Position numbers and translations under genes: made by a program. Shown piece after piece: positions 15,092 to 22,833 of a DNA stretch of 46,845 bases; position 1 is the first letter of the stretch; the number at the start of each line of letters is the position of its first letter. Source of the DNA: Candidatus Saccharimonadota bacterium. Lineage in GTDB: Bacteria > Patescibacteriota > Saccharimonadia > Saccharimonadales > Saccharimonadaceae. The notes beneath the pieces were generated by a model. That model had not been told where the DNA came from, made no database searches, and saw nothing but the letters and a program-made list of their open reading frames with translations. The stretch is from contig JAUNHY010000002.1 in assembly GCA_030523715.1 (NCBI GenBank), forward strand, positions 52,332 to 99,176, in the 5' to 3' direction.

Positions 15092-15298
15092 ATGTGGCAT
15101 ATTGACCTAGTGAATAGTTATGCGCGTTATTGCGGCATAGTAGACGGCGTAGTCTACCGAGGTAAATACAAAGGAGAGGAGTATTACGAGTCCAATAATT
15201 ATTGGGGTTACAATACTTACTTCATATTTGGCACTCATGGCCCTCGCATGGCAACCAATAAAGAAATCAACGATTTTATCGTCTCTAAATACAGATAG
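15092..15298 (+). CDS. Small hypothetical protein, aromatic-rich
   Basis: 68 residues, unusually rich in Tyr, Asn and Gly (NNYWGYNTYFIFG), no signal peptide or membrane helix, no family recognised. TATAAT (15075-15080) ends 11 bases before the ATG and there is no Shine-Dalgarno, so the leader would be about 4-5 bases. Stop TAG; the promoter for the next pilin gene begins 8 bases later. Being short and unrecognised it is of moderate certainty, but promoter placement supports it. Confidence 0.55.
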   Translation: MWHIDLVNSYARYCGIVDGVVYRGKYKGEEYYESNNYWGYNTYFIFGTHGPRMATNKEINDFIVSKYR

Positions 15299-15306
15299 GG
15301 CGGGAC

Positions 15307-15335
15307 TTGATTTTTTTAAACTTTTGCGGTATAAT
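15307..15335 (+). promoter_or_regulatory. Promoter of the first pilin gene
   Basis: TTGATT (15307-15312), 17 bases, TATAAT (15330-15335). Start near 15342; the 26-base leader has AAGGAT at 15348-15353, rather far (14 bases) from the ATG. Confidence 0.8.
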
Positions 15336-15367
15336 CAATCTAACTCTAAGGATAAGTAATTAATAAA

Positions 15368-15769
15368 ATGAAACATACTTTCAAAAAAGCAGGCCAGATC
15401 CTAACGGGCGCAGCAGCAACCGTCACCATTTTGGCTGGTCGCGCAATGGCGACAATTAATAATTACGAAAACCCTGCTATGGCCGGCGCCGAAGCCGCTC
15501 GTGGAAACGGTATGCCGGAGAACCTCATCGGTGTCGATGGTGTCTTTACGAAGCTTACCAACACTGTCCTTTATGCCGTTGGTATCATTTCCGTTGTTAT
15601 GTTAATTATTGGTGGTATTCGTTATGTTATCTCCGCTGGCGACAGCAAGAAGGTCACCGATGCCAAAAATACTATTATGTACGCTATCATCGGTTTAATT
15701 ATCGCGATCCTTTCTTACGCAATCGTTAACTTTGTTATCACCGCAGTTGGCGGTCAACCAACCGTTTAA
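15368..15769 (+). CDS. VirB2-like T4SS pilin protein (copy 1)
   Basis: 133 residues. N-terminal signal-like segment (basic, then a hydrophobic stretch ending at AMA around residue 28), a short hydrophilic part, then two hydrophobic helices (about 67-88 and 105-127) linked by a short polar loop SAGDSKKVTDAKNTIMYA. This helix-loop-helix with GD(P/S)(G/K)K(V/I) followed by K-x-TIMYA is shared with the minus-strand proteins at 17.1-19.9 kb and is the T4SS_pilin/TrbC-VirB2 pattern. It should insert in the inner membrane and polymerise, or form part of a reduced secretion channel. The gene is separate from the six-gene array, with its own promoter. Confidence 0.85.
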   Translation: MKHTFKKAGQILTGAAATVTILAGRAMATINNYENPAMAGAEAARGNGMPENLIGVDGVFTKLTNTVLYAVGIISVVMLIIGGIRYVISAGDSKKVTDAKNTIMYAIIGLIIAILSYAIVNFVITAVGGQPTV

Positions 15770-15772
15770 TAC

Positions 15773-16435
15773 TTATCCACTTTTTGCCAATACGGCAATA
15801 CTTATCTTTTGACACCCATATGCTCGCAGTTTATTACAGGCTGCGAGCATACTACTTCCGGTAGTCCAAACGTCATCCAAAAGCAAATAGTTCGCTTCTG
15901 TATCGATATTGTTTTTAACTATATAGGCCGACTCGGCCTGTTTTTTACGCATCTTCTCGTCTGCGCCCACTTGTACAGCTTTATTGCCGCGTCGTAATAC
16001 AGAACTAATCCTCGAAGAGCAACGTCGCTCAATTTTCCGAGCAAGCAGCCCAATATGATCAAAACCGCGCTCTCTTATATGTCTTTCAATGGTAGGCAGA
16101 GGAACGATTTTATATACATCATCATCCAGAACTTCGACCATTAAATCGGCCAGAACATCCGCACAGGCTCGCACAGATTGATATTTATAAACACTAATTA
16201 AAGTCTTCAATGCACCCTCGCGCAACCCAACACGAAATTGCTTATTAAAGGGGAGAATACAATCCTCGCAATGCTCGTTTTTTAATCAATTACCACAGCT
16301 TATACAACGCGGCTCGTGCAGGGAAATAATGTATTTTTTACAACAATTGCACAGTATTCCACCAACTTTTGCACAAGAAATACAGAAATGCGGACAAAAA
16401 ATTTCCGGAATCTGCATAATTATTGTATTTTTCAC
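15773..16435 (-). pseudogene. comF: comF-like gene interrupted by an in-frame TGA
   Basis: One frame of 221 codons runs from a GTG at 16433-16435 (GGAGG 7 bases upstream) to the TAA at 15773, broken only by TGA at codon 50 (plus strand 16286-16288). Before the break are cysteine pairs (FCPHFCISC, CNCC, CISCGN); after it CEDC continues the zinc-finger pattern, then YKYQSVR and the PRPP motif LLLDDVWTTGSS. This is the ComF layout (zinc finger plus phosphoribosyltransferase fold), linked to DNA uptake. The downstream part could be made alone from a TTG at 16225 (150 residues), but that would lack the zinc finger. Readthrough, reinitiation, a real nonsense mutation or a sequence error are all possible. 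The stop codon is 3 bases past the end of the convergent pilin gene. Confidence 0.8.
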
Positions 16436-16454
16436 AACATTTCCTCCATTTTTC

Positions 16455-16483
16455 TTGATTTTAGAGAATAACCTCCATATAAT
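16455..16483 (+). promoter_or_regulatory. Promoter of the Hsp20 gene
   Basis: TTGATT (16455-16460), 17 bases, TATAAT (16478-16483). Transcription would start near 16490 and GGAGG lies at about 16507-16511. No CIRCE repeat is visible here. Confidence 0.8.
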
Positions 16484-16522
16484 AAAGCTTAAGAGTGTAA
16501 TTTAGTGGAGGAAAATAAATTT

Positions 16523-17032
16523 ATGGCTCGCAAACAAGACGAAATGAGCTTAGACGATGAGCTCACTGCCGCCTTTTTAGAGGGCGACAATTCTGGTATA
16601 GTTGCAGAAGAGGAACCGGTGGAAACTCCTGACAACACTCCAGAAGCAGCCGCAGAAGAAGATTACGTCGATGATGACAACGGTTGGGATGAAGATGCAG
16701 ATAATCTCCCGGGTCAGTTAGCTGTCGACGTTTACGAAACTGCCGACAAACTTATCATTAAAGCTCGTACTGCTGGTATTGAGCGCAAAGATCTCGATGT
16801 TTCTATTTCCGACAACATCCTTACCATCTCTGGCGTTCTCAACGGCGGGGAAGACGACAAAGCCACTCAATGGCATATTCAGGAATGCTACTGGGGTGAG
16901 TTCAGCCGCACTATTGCTTTGCCAGTACAGGTCAAAGAAGATGGCGTAGAAGCCGTCCTCAAAGATGGTGTCCTTACTATCTCCTTCGAGAAGGAAAAGA
17001 CCGAAGCGCCAAAGCGCATCATGATCAACTAA
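16523..17032 (+). CDS. Hsp20 / alpha-crystallin small heat-shock protein
   Basis: 169 residues. The first 75 residues are acidic and low in complexity; from about 80 the alpha-crystallin domain follows: LAVDVYETADKLIIKARTAG, DLDVSISDNILTISG, the WGEFSRTIALP strand, and the GVL-T-I motif (DGVLTISFEK) near the end. ATP-independent holdase that binds unfolding proteins as oligomers. The start is the ATG at 16523, 11 bases after GGAGG; a GTG at 16505 would overlap that site. The acidic N-terminal region is longer than in most sHSPs. Own promoter and terminator. Confidence 0.93.
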   Translation: MARKQDEMSLDDELTAAFLEGDNSGIVAEEEPVETPDNTPEAAAEEDYVDDDNGWDEDADNLPGQLAVDVYETADKLIIKARTAGIERKDLDVSISDNILTISGVLNGGEDDKATQWHIQECYWGEFSRTIALPVQVKEDGVEAVLKDGVLTISFEKEKTEAPKRIMIN

Positions 17033-17044
17033 TTATAGCTGAGT

Positions 17045-17075
17045 AAAAATCCACGGTTCAGCCGTGGATTTTTGT
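17045..17075 (+). terminator. Terminator of the Hsp20 gene
   Basis: AAATCCACGG / CCGTGGATTT arms (17047-17056 / 17062-17071) with a TTCAG loop and a T run. Confidence 0.93.
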
Positions 17076-17082
17076 TACCATC

Positions 17083-17109
17083 AAAAAAGAGCCCGAAGGC
17101 TCTTTTTTA
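17083..17109 (-). terminator. Terminator of the pilin gene ending at 17110
   Basis: AAAAAAGAGCC-CGAA-GGCTCTTTTTT, perfect stem, immediately past the stop on the minus strand. Confidence 0.92.
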
Positions 17110-17421
17110 TTAGGCTACAAGCATATTAATTACGAAGTTTGTAATCGCGAAAGCCAAGATAACAATTACGAGGCCAATTACGCCATACATAATCGTATCC
17201 TTACCTTTCTTAACCTTGCCAGGATCACCCTGGGAAGTAGCGTAGTTAACACCACCAAGGATAATCATAACAACGGCAACAATACCAATTACACCATAAA
17301 CAGCGCTCAAGATAACACCAATCATCTTAGTTAAATCGGTTTCAGCGCCAACACCACTGTTAACTTCAGTCAAACCGCTCAAAGCGTTGCTTGCAGCGTT
17401 TCCGAATAATTCTTTAATCAT
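17110..17421 (-). CDS. VirB2-like T4SS pilin protein (copy 2)
   Basis: 103 residues, without an obvious cleavable signal peptide: a 30-residue polar N-terminus, then two helices (about 34-58 and 78-100) around the loop TSQGDPGKVKKGKDTIMYG. The loop and helices match copies 3-5 closely, and an 89-base stretch is nearly identical at DNA level to copy 3. AAGGAG is 12 bases from the ATG, rather far. Terminators on both sides make it a separate transcription unit. Likely inner-membrane pilin or channel component of the adjacent secretion locus. Confidence 0.85.
   Translation of the reverse strand: MIKELFGNAASNALSGLTEVNSGVGAETDLTKMIGVILSAVYGVIGIVAVVMIILGGVNYATSQGDPGKVKKGKDTIMYGVIGLVIVILAFAITNFVINMLVA
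17183..17271. repeat. Near-identical DNA block shared by two pilin genes (copy A)
   Basis: This 89-base block matches 17599-17687 with a single difference that I can see (G/A near 17218). Sequence on either side diverges, including at synonymous positions. It encodes the conserved QGDPGK loop and part of both helices, pointing to recent gene conversion or duplication. Confidence 0.85.
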
Positions 17422-17481
17422 TTTTTATATTATCTCCTTATCTATAATAAACATAACATATTTGGCTTTATTATGCTAATA

Positions 17482-17508
17482 AAAAACACCCCCTTGCGGG
17501 GGTGTTCC
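17482..17508 (-). terminator. Terminator of the pilin gene ending at 17523
   Basis: AACACCCCC-TTGC-GGGGGTGTT with an A run on the plus strand (T run on the minus strand). Confidence 0.92.
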
Positions 17509-17522
17509 TAAAATCTATTAGA

Positions 17523-18032
17523 TTAGCTCGTACCGAGCATACCAATAATGAAGTTGATGATCGCAAAGGCGAGAATCGCAATTACGAGACCGATAATGCC
17601 ATACATAATCGTATCCTTACCTTTCTTAACCTTACCAGGATCACCCTGGGAAGTAGCGTAGTTAACACCACCAAGGATAATCATAACTACAGCAACCATA
17701 CCTACGACGAAGATAACACCATTGATGATAGTGCGGATCATCGTGTTGAGGTCATTACCATTACAGCTATCTGGATCGGATGCAAGAGAACCAGCTTGAG
17801 CACAGTCAGCAGAGCTCTTACCATAAATGGTTACATTCTTTGCAGATTTACCAGTACCTTCCTTAACGGTTACACACTTAACGGTATAATCGCCAGTCTT
17901 GGACGTACTAAGGTTTGGATAGGTCTTACCGCTACCTACGCAGTCCTTGATGGCTGCGAAAGTACCCGCTGTAATTACCAAAGCGGCAAATACAGACGCG
18001 ACTGCACCTTTAATAATTTTATTTGCTTTCAT
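17523..18032 (-). CDS. VirB2-like T4SS pilin protein with extended ectodomain (copy 3)
   Basis: 169 residues. The start is the ATG at 18030-18032 with AAGGAG 5 bases upstream; the frame extends to 18053 but that would read through the ribosome site. A signal-like helix (about 10-26) is followed by an 80-residue polar region with four cysteines (possible disulfides if exported), then the paired helices around TSQGDPGKVKKGKDTIMYG. The polar region makes it the largest single-domain pilin of the set and could be surface-exposed or specific for a partner. Carries the DNA block shared with copy 2. Confidence 0.85.
   Translation of the reverse strand: MKANKIIKGAVASVFAALVITAGTFAAIKDCVGSGKTYPNLSTSKTGDYTVKCVTVKEGTGKSAKNVTIYGKSSADCAQAGSLASDPDSCNGNDLNTMIRTIINGVIFVVGMVAVVMIILGGVNYATSQGDPGKVKKGKDTIMYGIIGLVIAILAFAIINFIIGMLGTS
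17599..17687. repeat. Near-identical DNA block shared by two pilin genes (copy B)
   Basis: Partner of 17183-17271, same orientation, one visible difference over 89 bases. Confidence 0.85.
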
Positions 18033-18105
18033 TTGTTCTCCTTTTATTAACATTCGAAAACCTTAACTTTATTTTAACATAACTATTTTGAAAAAATACA
18101 AATAA

Positions 18106-18396
18106 TTACAGTGCCTTAATCACAAAGTTTACAATTGCAAAAGCGAGCAGGGCAACGACGATGCCAATTACACCATATAATATAGTGTTCTTTCCTTTCT
18201 GAATCTTACCCGGATCGCCCTGAGATGTAATATAAGATACGCCACCTAGAACAATCATCACCACGCCAACTACGCCAATAATGCCAAAAACCACATTTAA
18301 AGCAGTGGTAACCGTACTACTTGCATCAGTTTGTGCGCCAGTACCCGCACCGGCCTGACTAATTTGACTTTCGATTGATGCTATTAGTGTTTTCAT
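18106..18396 (-). CDS. VirB2-like T4SS pilin protein (copy 4)
   Basis: 96 residues, the shortest of the set and without a cleavable signal peptide. A 28-residue polar N-terminus precedes two helices (about 31-54, 72-95) around TSQGDPGKIQKGKNTILYG. AGGAGG lies directly before the ATG. Ten bases separate it from the upstream gene ending at 18407, so copies 4-6 are probably one transcript. Function as for the other pilin-like proteins. Confidence 0.85.
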   Translation of the reverse strand: MKTLIASIESQISQAGAGTGAQTDASSTVTTALNVVFGIIGVVGVVMIVLGGVSYITSQGDPGKIQKGKNTILYGVIGIVVALLAFAIVNFVIKAL

Positions 18397-18406
18397 TCTC
18401 CTCCTA

Positions 18407-18778
18407 TTAACTCAATGCACTTAAGATTAGGTTCGTAATCGCAAAAGCAGCTAGCGTAACTACTAAGCCAATTATGGCATACATAATAGTATTCTTGGCG
18501 GACTGAATCTTACCAGGGTCGCCCTGGGAAGTCATATATTTTACACCACCAACTACAATCATCACGACTGCCAAAATACCAATCAAACCGTAAATTACGG
18601 TTAGCACACTACCAACCTTAGACATCATATCGTCTTCTGTGCCTTTGCCACAAATAATATCGCGGTTCGGCAAGTCTGCTGGACAATCGACTGTACTACT
18701 TGATGCAAATGCTGGCATGCTAATAAAACTACAAGCTGCCATCATTAATCCAATAAATGCTATTTTAATCTTATTCAT
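18407..18778 (-). CDS. VirB2-like T4SS pilin protein (copy 5)
   Basis: 123 residues with a clear signal peptide: basic start, hydrophobic core and a likely cut after AFA at about residue 25. The mature part has two or three cysteines (CPADL, IICGK), then two helices around TSQGDPGKIQSAKNTIMYA. GGAG is upstream of the ATG and overlaps the end of the preceding coding sequence (1-base gap from the gene ending at 18780), which implies translational coupling. Confidence 0.87.
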   Translation of the reverse strand: MNKIKIAFIGLMMAACSFISMPAFASSSTVDCPADLPNRDIICGKGTEDDMMSKVGSVLTVIYGLIGILAVVMIVVGGVKYMTSQGDPGKIQSAKNTIMYAIIGLVVTLAAFAITNLILSALS

Positions 18779-18779
18779 T

Positions 18780-19436
18780 TTATAATGCTCCTGCTACTGT
18801 ATTTACGATTGCTACCGCCATCAGTGAGATAGCTAAACCAATTGCGGCATACATAATCGTCTGTTTTGCTTTCTGAACAGCGCCAGGATTACCGGCACTC
18901 GTAGTATATTGAATACCACCAATCACAATCACAATTACTGCGATAATCGCCGCCCACGTAAAGGCATGATTCATTGCCGTCGTAAAGATGTTACCATTCG
19001 CCGCACCCTCAGCCACAATATCGGAAACCATGCCACTAATCGTAGAGGAAAGCATACAAATTGCTAAACCAATCAGCGAATTCATAATTGTCTTCTTGCC
19101 ACGTGCAACCTTACCAGGATCACCATTTGCCAACATATACTGAAAGCCGCCCCAAATTACGAAACAAATCGAAAGATAACCTACAATACCCAACACCATA
19201 CTCACAAGGTTTAACACAACAAGCCAAGCATTTTTACGAATATTATCTTCGCCCTTAAATGCGTCACTCGGAACCTCGCACGGATCGCCCGTCGCGATAC
19301 CATCATACCAAGCCCTTAAGCCAAGTACGTGTCCACCCGTGTTGCACCCCGCGGCATAAGTATTTGCCGGAATGACGGCTGCCGACACTGCAATCGATGC
19401 TATGAAGGCCGCTAGTAGTAATTGTAGTTTTTTCAT
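18780..19436 (-). CDS. Double-domain pilin-like protein (copy 6)
   Basis: 218 residues with a signal peptide (likely cut after TYA, about 28), a polar stretch, then two complete pilin units in one chain. Unit one has helices around ANGDPGKVARGKKTIMNS (about 100-117); unit two has helices around SAGNPGAVQKAKQTIMYA (about 175-192). That gives four membrane helices where its neighbours have two, and both loops keep the N/D-P-G-x-V...K-x-TIM pattern. AAGGAT lies 6 bases before the ATG. It could be a fixed dimer, cap or base of a pilus or channel. Head of the run of closely spaced genes 18780-18106. Confidence 0.88.
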   Translation of the reverse strand: MKKLQLLLAAFIASIAVSAAVIPANTYAAGCNTGGHVLGLRAWYDGIATGDPCEVPSDAFKGEDNIRKNAWLVVLNLVSMVLGIVGYLSICFVIWGGFQYMLANGDPGKVARGKKTIMNSLIGLAICMLSSTISGMVSDIVAEGAANGNIFTTAMNHAFTWAAIIAVIVIVIGGIQYTTSAGNPGAVQKAKQTIMYAAIGLAISLMAVAIVNTVAGAL

Positions 19437-19461
19437 TAATATATCCTTATATTATTATTTA

Positions 19462-19887
19462 TCAAAAGAATCCTGCTGTTTCTCCGCCCGGCAAGAATAA
19501 CTCGACTAATAATCCTGCCAAACCAAATATTGCTATACCTATAACTATATCAATCAAGCGACGCCTTGCTTGGGCTACCTGTGCCTCATTATCACGCGCC
19601 GACAAGATAATAAAACCACACCAAATAATACCAATCGTACCAACTACGCCTACGCCAGCAACCAAAATCCGTACCACCATGTGTATAATTTCAAAAATAC
19701 CGTCACCATTATCTTTACTACACCACGAATTCGGTAATAGAGAAGTACACTCACCCTCTTCCGCCTCGGCAAGTTGCGTAGTAGCAGAAGAAGAAGAAGC
19801 GTAGCTTATTGGAGCAAAACCAACATTTAAAACCAAGGCCAAACTAGCGGCTAGAATAACAAATATATTTTTTATCTTGGTTTTCAT
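19462..19887 (-). CDS. Divergent pilin-like membrane protein (copy 7)
   Basis: 141 residues with a signal peptide (likely cut after SYA, about 31), a short polar region with two cysteines, then two helices around SARDNEAQVAQARRRLIDI, a loop where the GDPGK pattern has been lost but spacing and charge are kept. The protein ends FLPGGETAGFF. I chose the ATG at 19887: TATTAT lies 8 bases upstream and no ribosome site exists, so this looks leaderless; the frame extends to 19920 across the promoter. First gene of the minus-strand array, divergent from the VirB6-like gene. Confidence 0.75.
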   Translation of the reverse strand: MKTKIKNIFVILAASLALVLNVGFAPISYASSSSATTQLAEAEEGECTSLLPNSWCSKDNGDGIFEIIHMVVRILVAGVGVVGTIGIIWCGFIILSARDNEAQVAQARRRLIDIVIGIAIFGLAGLLVELFLPGGETAGFF

Positions 19888-19988
19888 ATAGTTATATAAT
19901 AACAAACCTTGAAAAATCATGAACGATTCTTTATAAAATTATATCATAAGCAAGATATACTTTTAGGTTAAAAACCCTATTATTATAC

Positions 19989-20017
19989 TTGACTAAAAAG
20001 CTTATGTGTGATATAAT
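19989..20017 (+). promoter_or_regulatory. Strong promoter of the VirB6-like operon
   Basis: TTGACT (19989-19994), 17 bases, TATAAT (20012-20017), with TG one base before the -10. The ATG at 20027 is only 9 bases from the -10, so the mRNA has a leader of 0-3 bases. Confidence 0.88.
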
Positions 20018-20026
20018 ACAATAGCT

Positions 20027-22771
20027 ATGGGCAAGAGTGTGCGAAACTTTACCATATCCCTTATAGCGGCCGTAATCAGCCTATTTACCCTTAACGGCCC
20101 AGTTTTTGCTACGGCCCAAGAAACTACCCCTGTTACTTCAATCTCGGCATCCGTCTCTACTCAGACTGTCTTAACTACCTTTGCTACCCCTACGACTCAA
20201 CCAGAAGAAGAGAAGGATGATAATGACACTTCTACCGAAGATAGTAGTACTTGTTATGATCAGGTTGGCGGTATTGGCTGGCTCATTTGTCCTGGTACCA
20301 GTTTCCTAGCTAACGTTATCGATGGCGCCTATGATGTCCTCGAAAATCTCATCAAAGTAAATCCTGTTTCTCTCGAGGACGATGCTCCAATCCATGTTGT
20401 TTGGCGTTACCTCCGCAATATCACCAATGTTATCTTTATTATCTTCTTCCTTGTCATTATCTATTCTCAGCTTACTGGCTTTGGCATCAATAATTACGGT
20501 ATTAAACGCACACTTCCACGTATTATTATTGCCGCTATTCTCGTTAACTTAAGCTTTGTTATCTGTATCCTCGCCGTAGATGTTAGTAACATCGTCGGCA
20601 TGTCACTCCGTGGCGTCTTTGAGAAGGTTGAAGCCGACGCCATCGCAAATAGTACTATCAGCCAAGCCGCCGCCGACACGTCTGTTGCCGGCATTGTCGC
20701 TACTATCTTAGGCGTTGGCACTATCGGTACAGTTGGTGCTCTTGCTGTTTCTGGTGGTTGGGCAGGCTTACTCTGGCTCTTAATCCCAGTCATCTTGTCT
20801 GGCGCTATTGCTATTATTTCTGCGGTTGTTACTATGGCCGCCCGCCAAGCCCTTATCCTCCTTCTTATTATGATTTCACCACTCGCATTTGTGGCTTATC
20901 TCTTACCAAACACAGAGAAGTGGTTCCAAAAGTGGTACCAGCTCTTTATGCGCATGATTATCTTCTACCCAATGTTTAGTTTCCTCTACGGCGCCTCTCA
21001 GCTCGCTGGTCTCGTCATGATTACCTCCGCTACCAACTGGCTCGGTGTCGTTCTTGGTATCGCTGTTCAGGTCTTACCGCTCTTTATGTCAATTCCACTC
21101 ATGCGCATGTCTGGCACTATTCTTGGTCGCGTCGACGGATTCATCCGCCGCACGGGTGCTCCACTCCAGGGTATGACTCACCGCTACGCCGACGAACGCC
21201 GCATGCTTGCTAAACAACGCCAGCTCGCCAGCAACAGCTATCTCCCATCTACTCGCCTAGCTCAATATCTTGAACAGCGCAAACTCAACCGCCGTCTCGA
21301 TACCGAGGAAGCTCTTGCGGCTGGCCACAAACAACGCATGGCAAACTACAACCGTAGCATGTATACCGGTAGGGGACAGCTCAGCCGTCGCGGTCTAAAT
21401 CGCTACTACAATATGCAACGCAACCTCGAGGCCGACAATGTTATCACTCAGACTAATATCGACTTTGATGAAGGTTTTGCCAGTGATGGCACCGATGCTC
21501 GCGTTCGCACTCGCGACCTCCATCGCATCGAAACTATTAATACTAATCTTATTCGCAACGTCGACGACGCAATGATTAATCGCGTCCGTCAGCGTACGGT
21601 CGATCTCGATAATACTCGTAGCCGTGCCGAACGTATCCGTGAAGGTGCCCGCGATGAGCATTCTCAAATTCATCGCCAAATTACTACCGCCTTCAATATT
21701 CCAAATAGTTCCAACGATCCAGCTCAGCAACGTGCTATCCAAAAATCCATCAACGCCACACTTTCTGATGCTATTACCGATAGCCATAAAGTTGATGCTA
21801 TAGCCAAGAGTAACTATATGGAACTCTACGATGATATGCCGGCTGGCCCAGGTATTATGCATCAGCTCGAAGACGCTATTCGCACCGGCGATTACAACTC
21901 CGCTTCTGCTGCAACCTTAATCATGGCTAAGCGCGGTGACCACGGTGATATTATTCGCACCATGGTTGACCATTCCGCCGAATTCGCCGACGATTTCGCA
22001 ATGCAGAAAGCTATGGCCGATACTGGCCTCAGTCTCAAGCATGACAACATTTATATGTGGGCTTGGTCTAAGGCGAATATGATTCGCCGCGGTATGAGCG
22101 CTACCAATGATGGCGTCACGCCATACATCGATATGCGCAGCTTCTTGTCTGGTCAAGATCTTCCAACTGATAGAGATCACGATGCGCTTCGCAAGGCAAA
22201 TCTCACCCAAATCTTTACCGACCTTACCAGCTGGGCACCGCTCGCTTCACAGGACCGCACCGTTTACAAGGAAATGCTCAAGCTCATCCAAGATGGTACT
22301 ATTCCGCTCTCGCACGATAGAGAAGGCAACACTACCTTTCCATTACTATTCCCAGAAAAATACATTCGCTCCGCCGCCGTGTCTGGCCAGATGGATGGTG
22401 AACAGCTTGGCACTTTGAACGCCCTCTTAACCGGTGGCTTCAAACGTGGCGCCGATCGTCAGAGTGACTTCTTTATGTCGCATCAAGACATTATCCACAA
22501 CCAGATTATGAGCTATGTCAACAACATGGTTGCTAACCAGCTTGTCACCTCCAAGAGCTCTACTATTATGGACATGAACGCTGCCTTGCTCGCTATTCAC
22601 CCAGACGAATACGTTGAACGCACTGTTGATGGACAGACCATGCGCGTCAGCCGCGAACTCTTCGAAGCCTTCGATAAAGAGCGCGTTGCTCTTAACAAGC
22701 CAAGTGCTATCAACCAGCGCAACTCTATGAATAAGTCTATCCGCGAAATGCTCGATATTAGTCTCGATTAA
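20027..22771 (+). CDS. VirB6/TrbL-like T4SS polytopic membrane protein
   Basis: 914 residues. Signal peptide ending near residue 29 (VFA), an acidic Thr/Ser-rich ectodomain to about 75, then six or seven hydrophobic helices between roughly 130 and 370, including a Gly/Ala-rich pair and the MISPLAFVAYLLP segment followed by KWFQKWYQLF, a pattern seen in TrbL/VirB6-type proteins. Residues from about 375 onward form a 540-residue polar, Arg/Asp/His-rich tail, probably cytosolic and helical. VirB6 proteins form the inner-membrane part of the DNA or protein channel. The long tail is not a standard VirB6 feature and may be a lineage-specific docking platform. No ribosome site; leaderless start under a strong promoter. 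Confidence 0.82.
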   Translation: MGKSVRNFTISLIAAVISLFTLNGPVFATAQETTPVTSISASVSTQTVLTTFATPTTQPEEEKDDNDTSTEDSSTCYDQVGGIGWLICPGTSFLANVIDGAYDVLENLIKVNPVSLEDDAPIHVVWRYLRNITNVIFIIFFLVIIYSQLTGFGINNYGIKRTLPRIIIAAILVNLSFVICILAVDVSNIVGMSLRGVFEKVEADAIANSTISQAAADTSVAGIVATILGVGTIGTVGALAVSGGWAGLLWLLIPVILSGAIAIISAVVTMAARQALILLLIMISPLAFVAYLLPNTEKWFQKWYQLFMRMIIFYPMFSFLYGASQLAGLVMITSATNWLGVVLGIAVQVLPLFMSIPLMRMSGTILGRVDGFIRRTGAPLQGMTHRYADERRMLAKQRQLASNSYLPSTRLAQYLEQRKLNRRLDTEEALAAGHKQRMANYNRSMYTGRGQLSRRGLNRYYNMQRNLEADNVITQTNIDFDEGFASDGTDARVRTRDLHRIETINTNLIRNVDDAMINRVRQRTVDLDNTRSRAERIREGARDEHSQIHRQITTAFNIPNSSNDPAQQRAIQKSINATLSDAITDSHKVDAIAKSNYMELYDDMPAGPGIMHQLEDAIRTGDYNSASAATLIMAKRGDHGDIIRTMVDHSAEFADDFAMQKAMADTGLSLKHDNIYMWAWSKANMIRRGMSATNDGVTPYIDMRSFLSGQDLPTDRDHDALRKANLTQIFTDLTSWAPLASQDRTVYKEMLKLIQDGTIPLSHDREGNTTFPLLFPEKYIRSAAVSGQMDGEQLGTLNALLTGGFKRGADRQSDFFMSHQDIIHNQIMSYVNNMVANQLVTSKSSTIMDMNAALLAIHPDEYVERTVDGQTMRVSRELFEAFDKERVALNKPSAINQRNSMNKSIREMLDISLD

Positions 22772-22833
22772 TTTCGCAAAAAATAACCTTATATTGAGCC
22801 CAAAATATATTGCGTTTATGCTATTATATAAGT

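Noticed and set aside
16286-16288. Use of a modified genetic code (TGA as glycine, as in SR1/Gracilibacteria)
   Set aside because: Genes of over 900 codons show no in-frame TGA, and TGA ends two genes (at 4528 and 29708), one in an ATGA overlap. A single case in comF does not support recoding.
17110-18396. Tandem similarity of pilin genes as a CRISPR or non-coding repeat array
   Set aside because: Repeats are coding, of unequal spacing, and similarity follows protein domains.
20494-20793. Antisense frames inside the VirB6-like, groEL, galE and virB4 genes
   Set aside because: They are shadows caused by the C-ending codon bias of the real genes; no ribosome sites or promoters support them.
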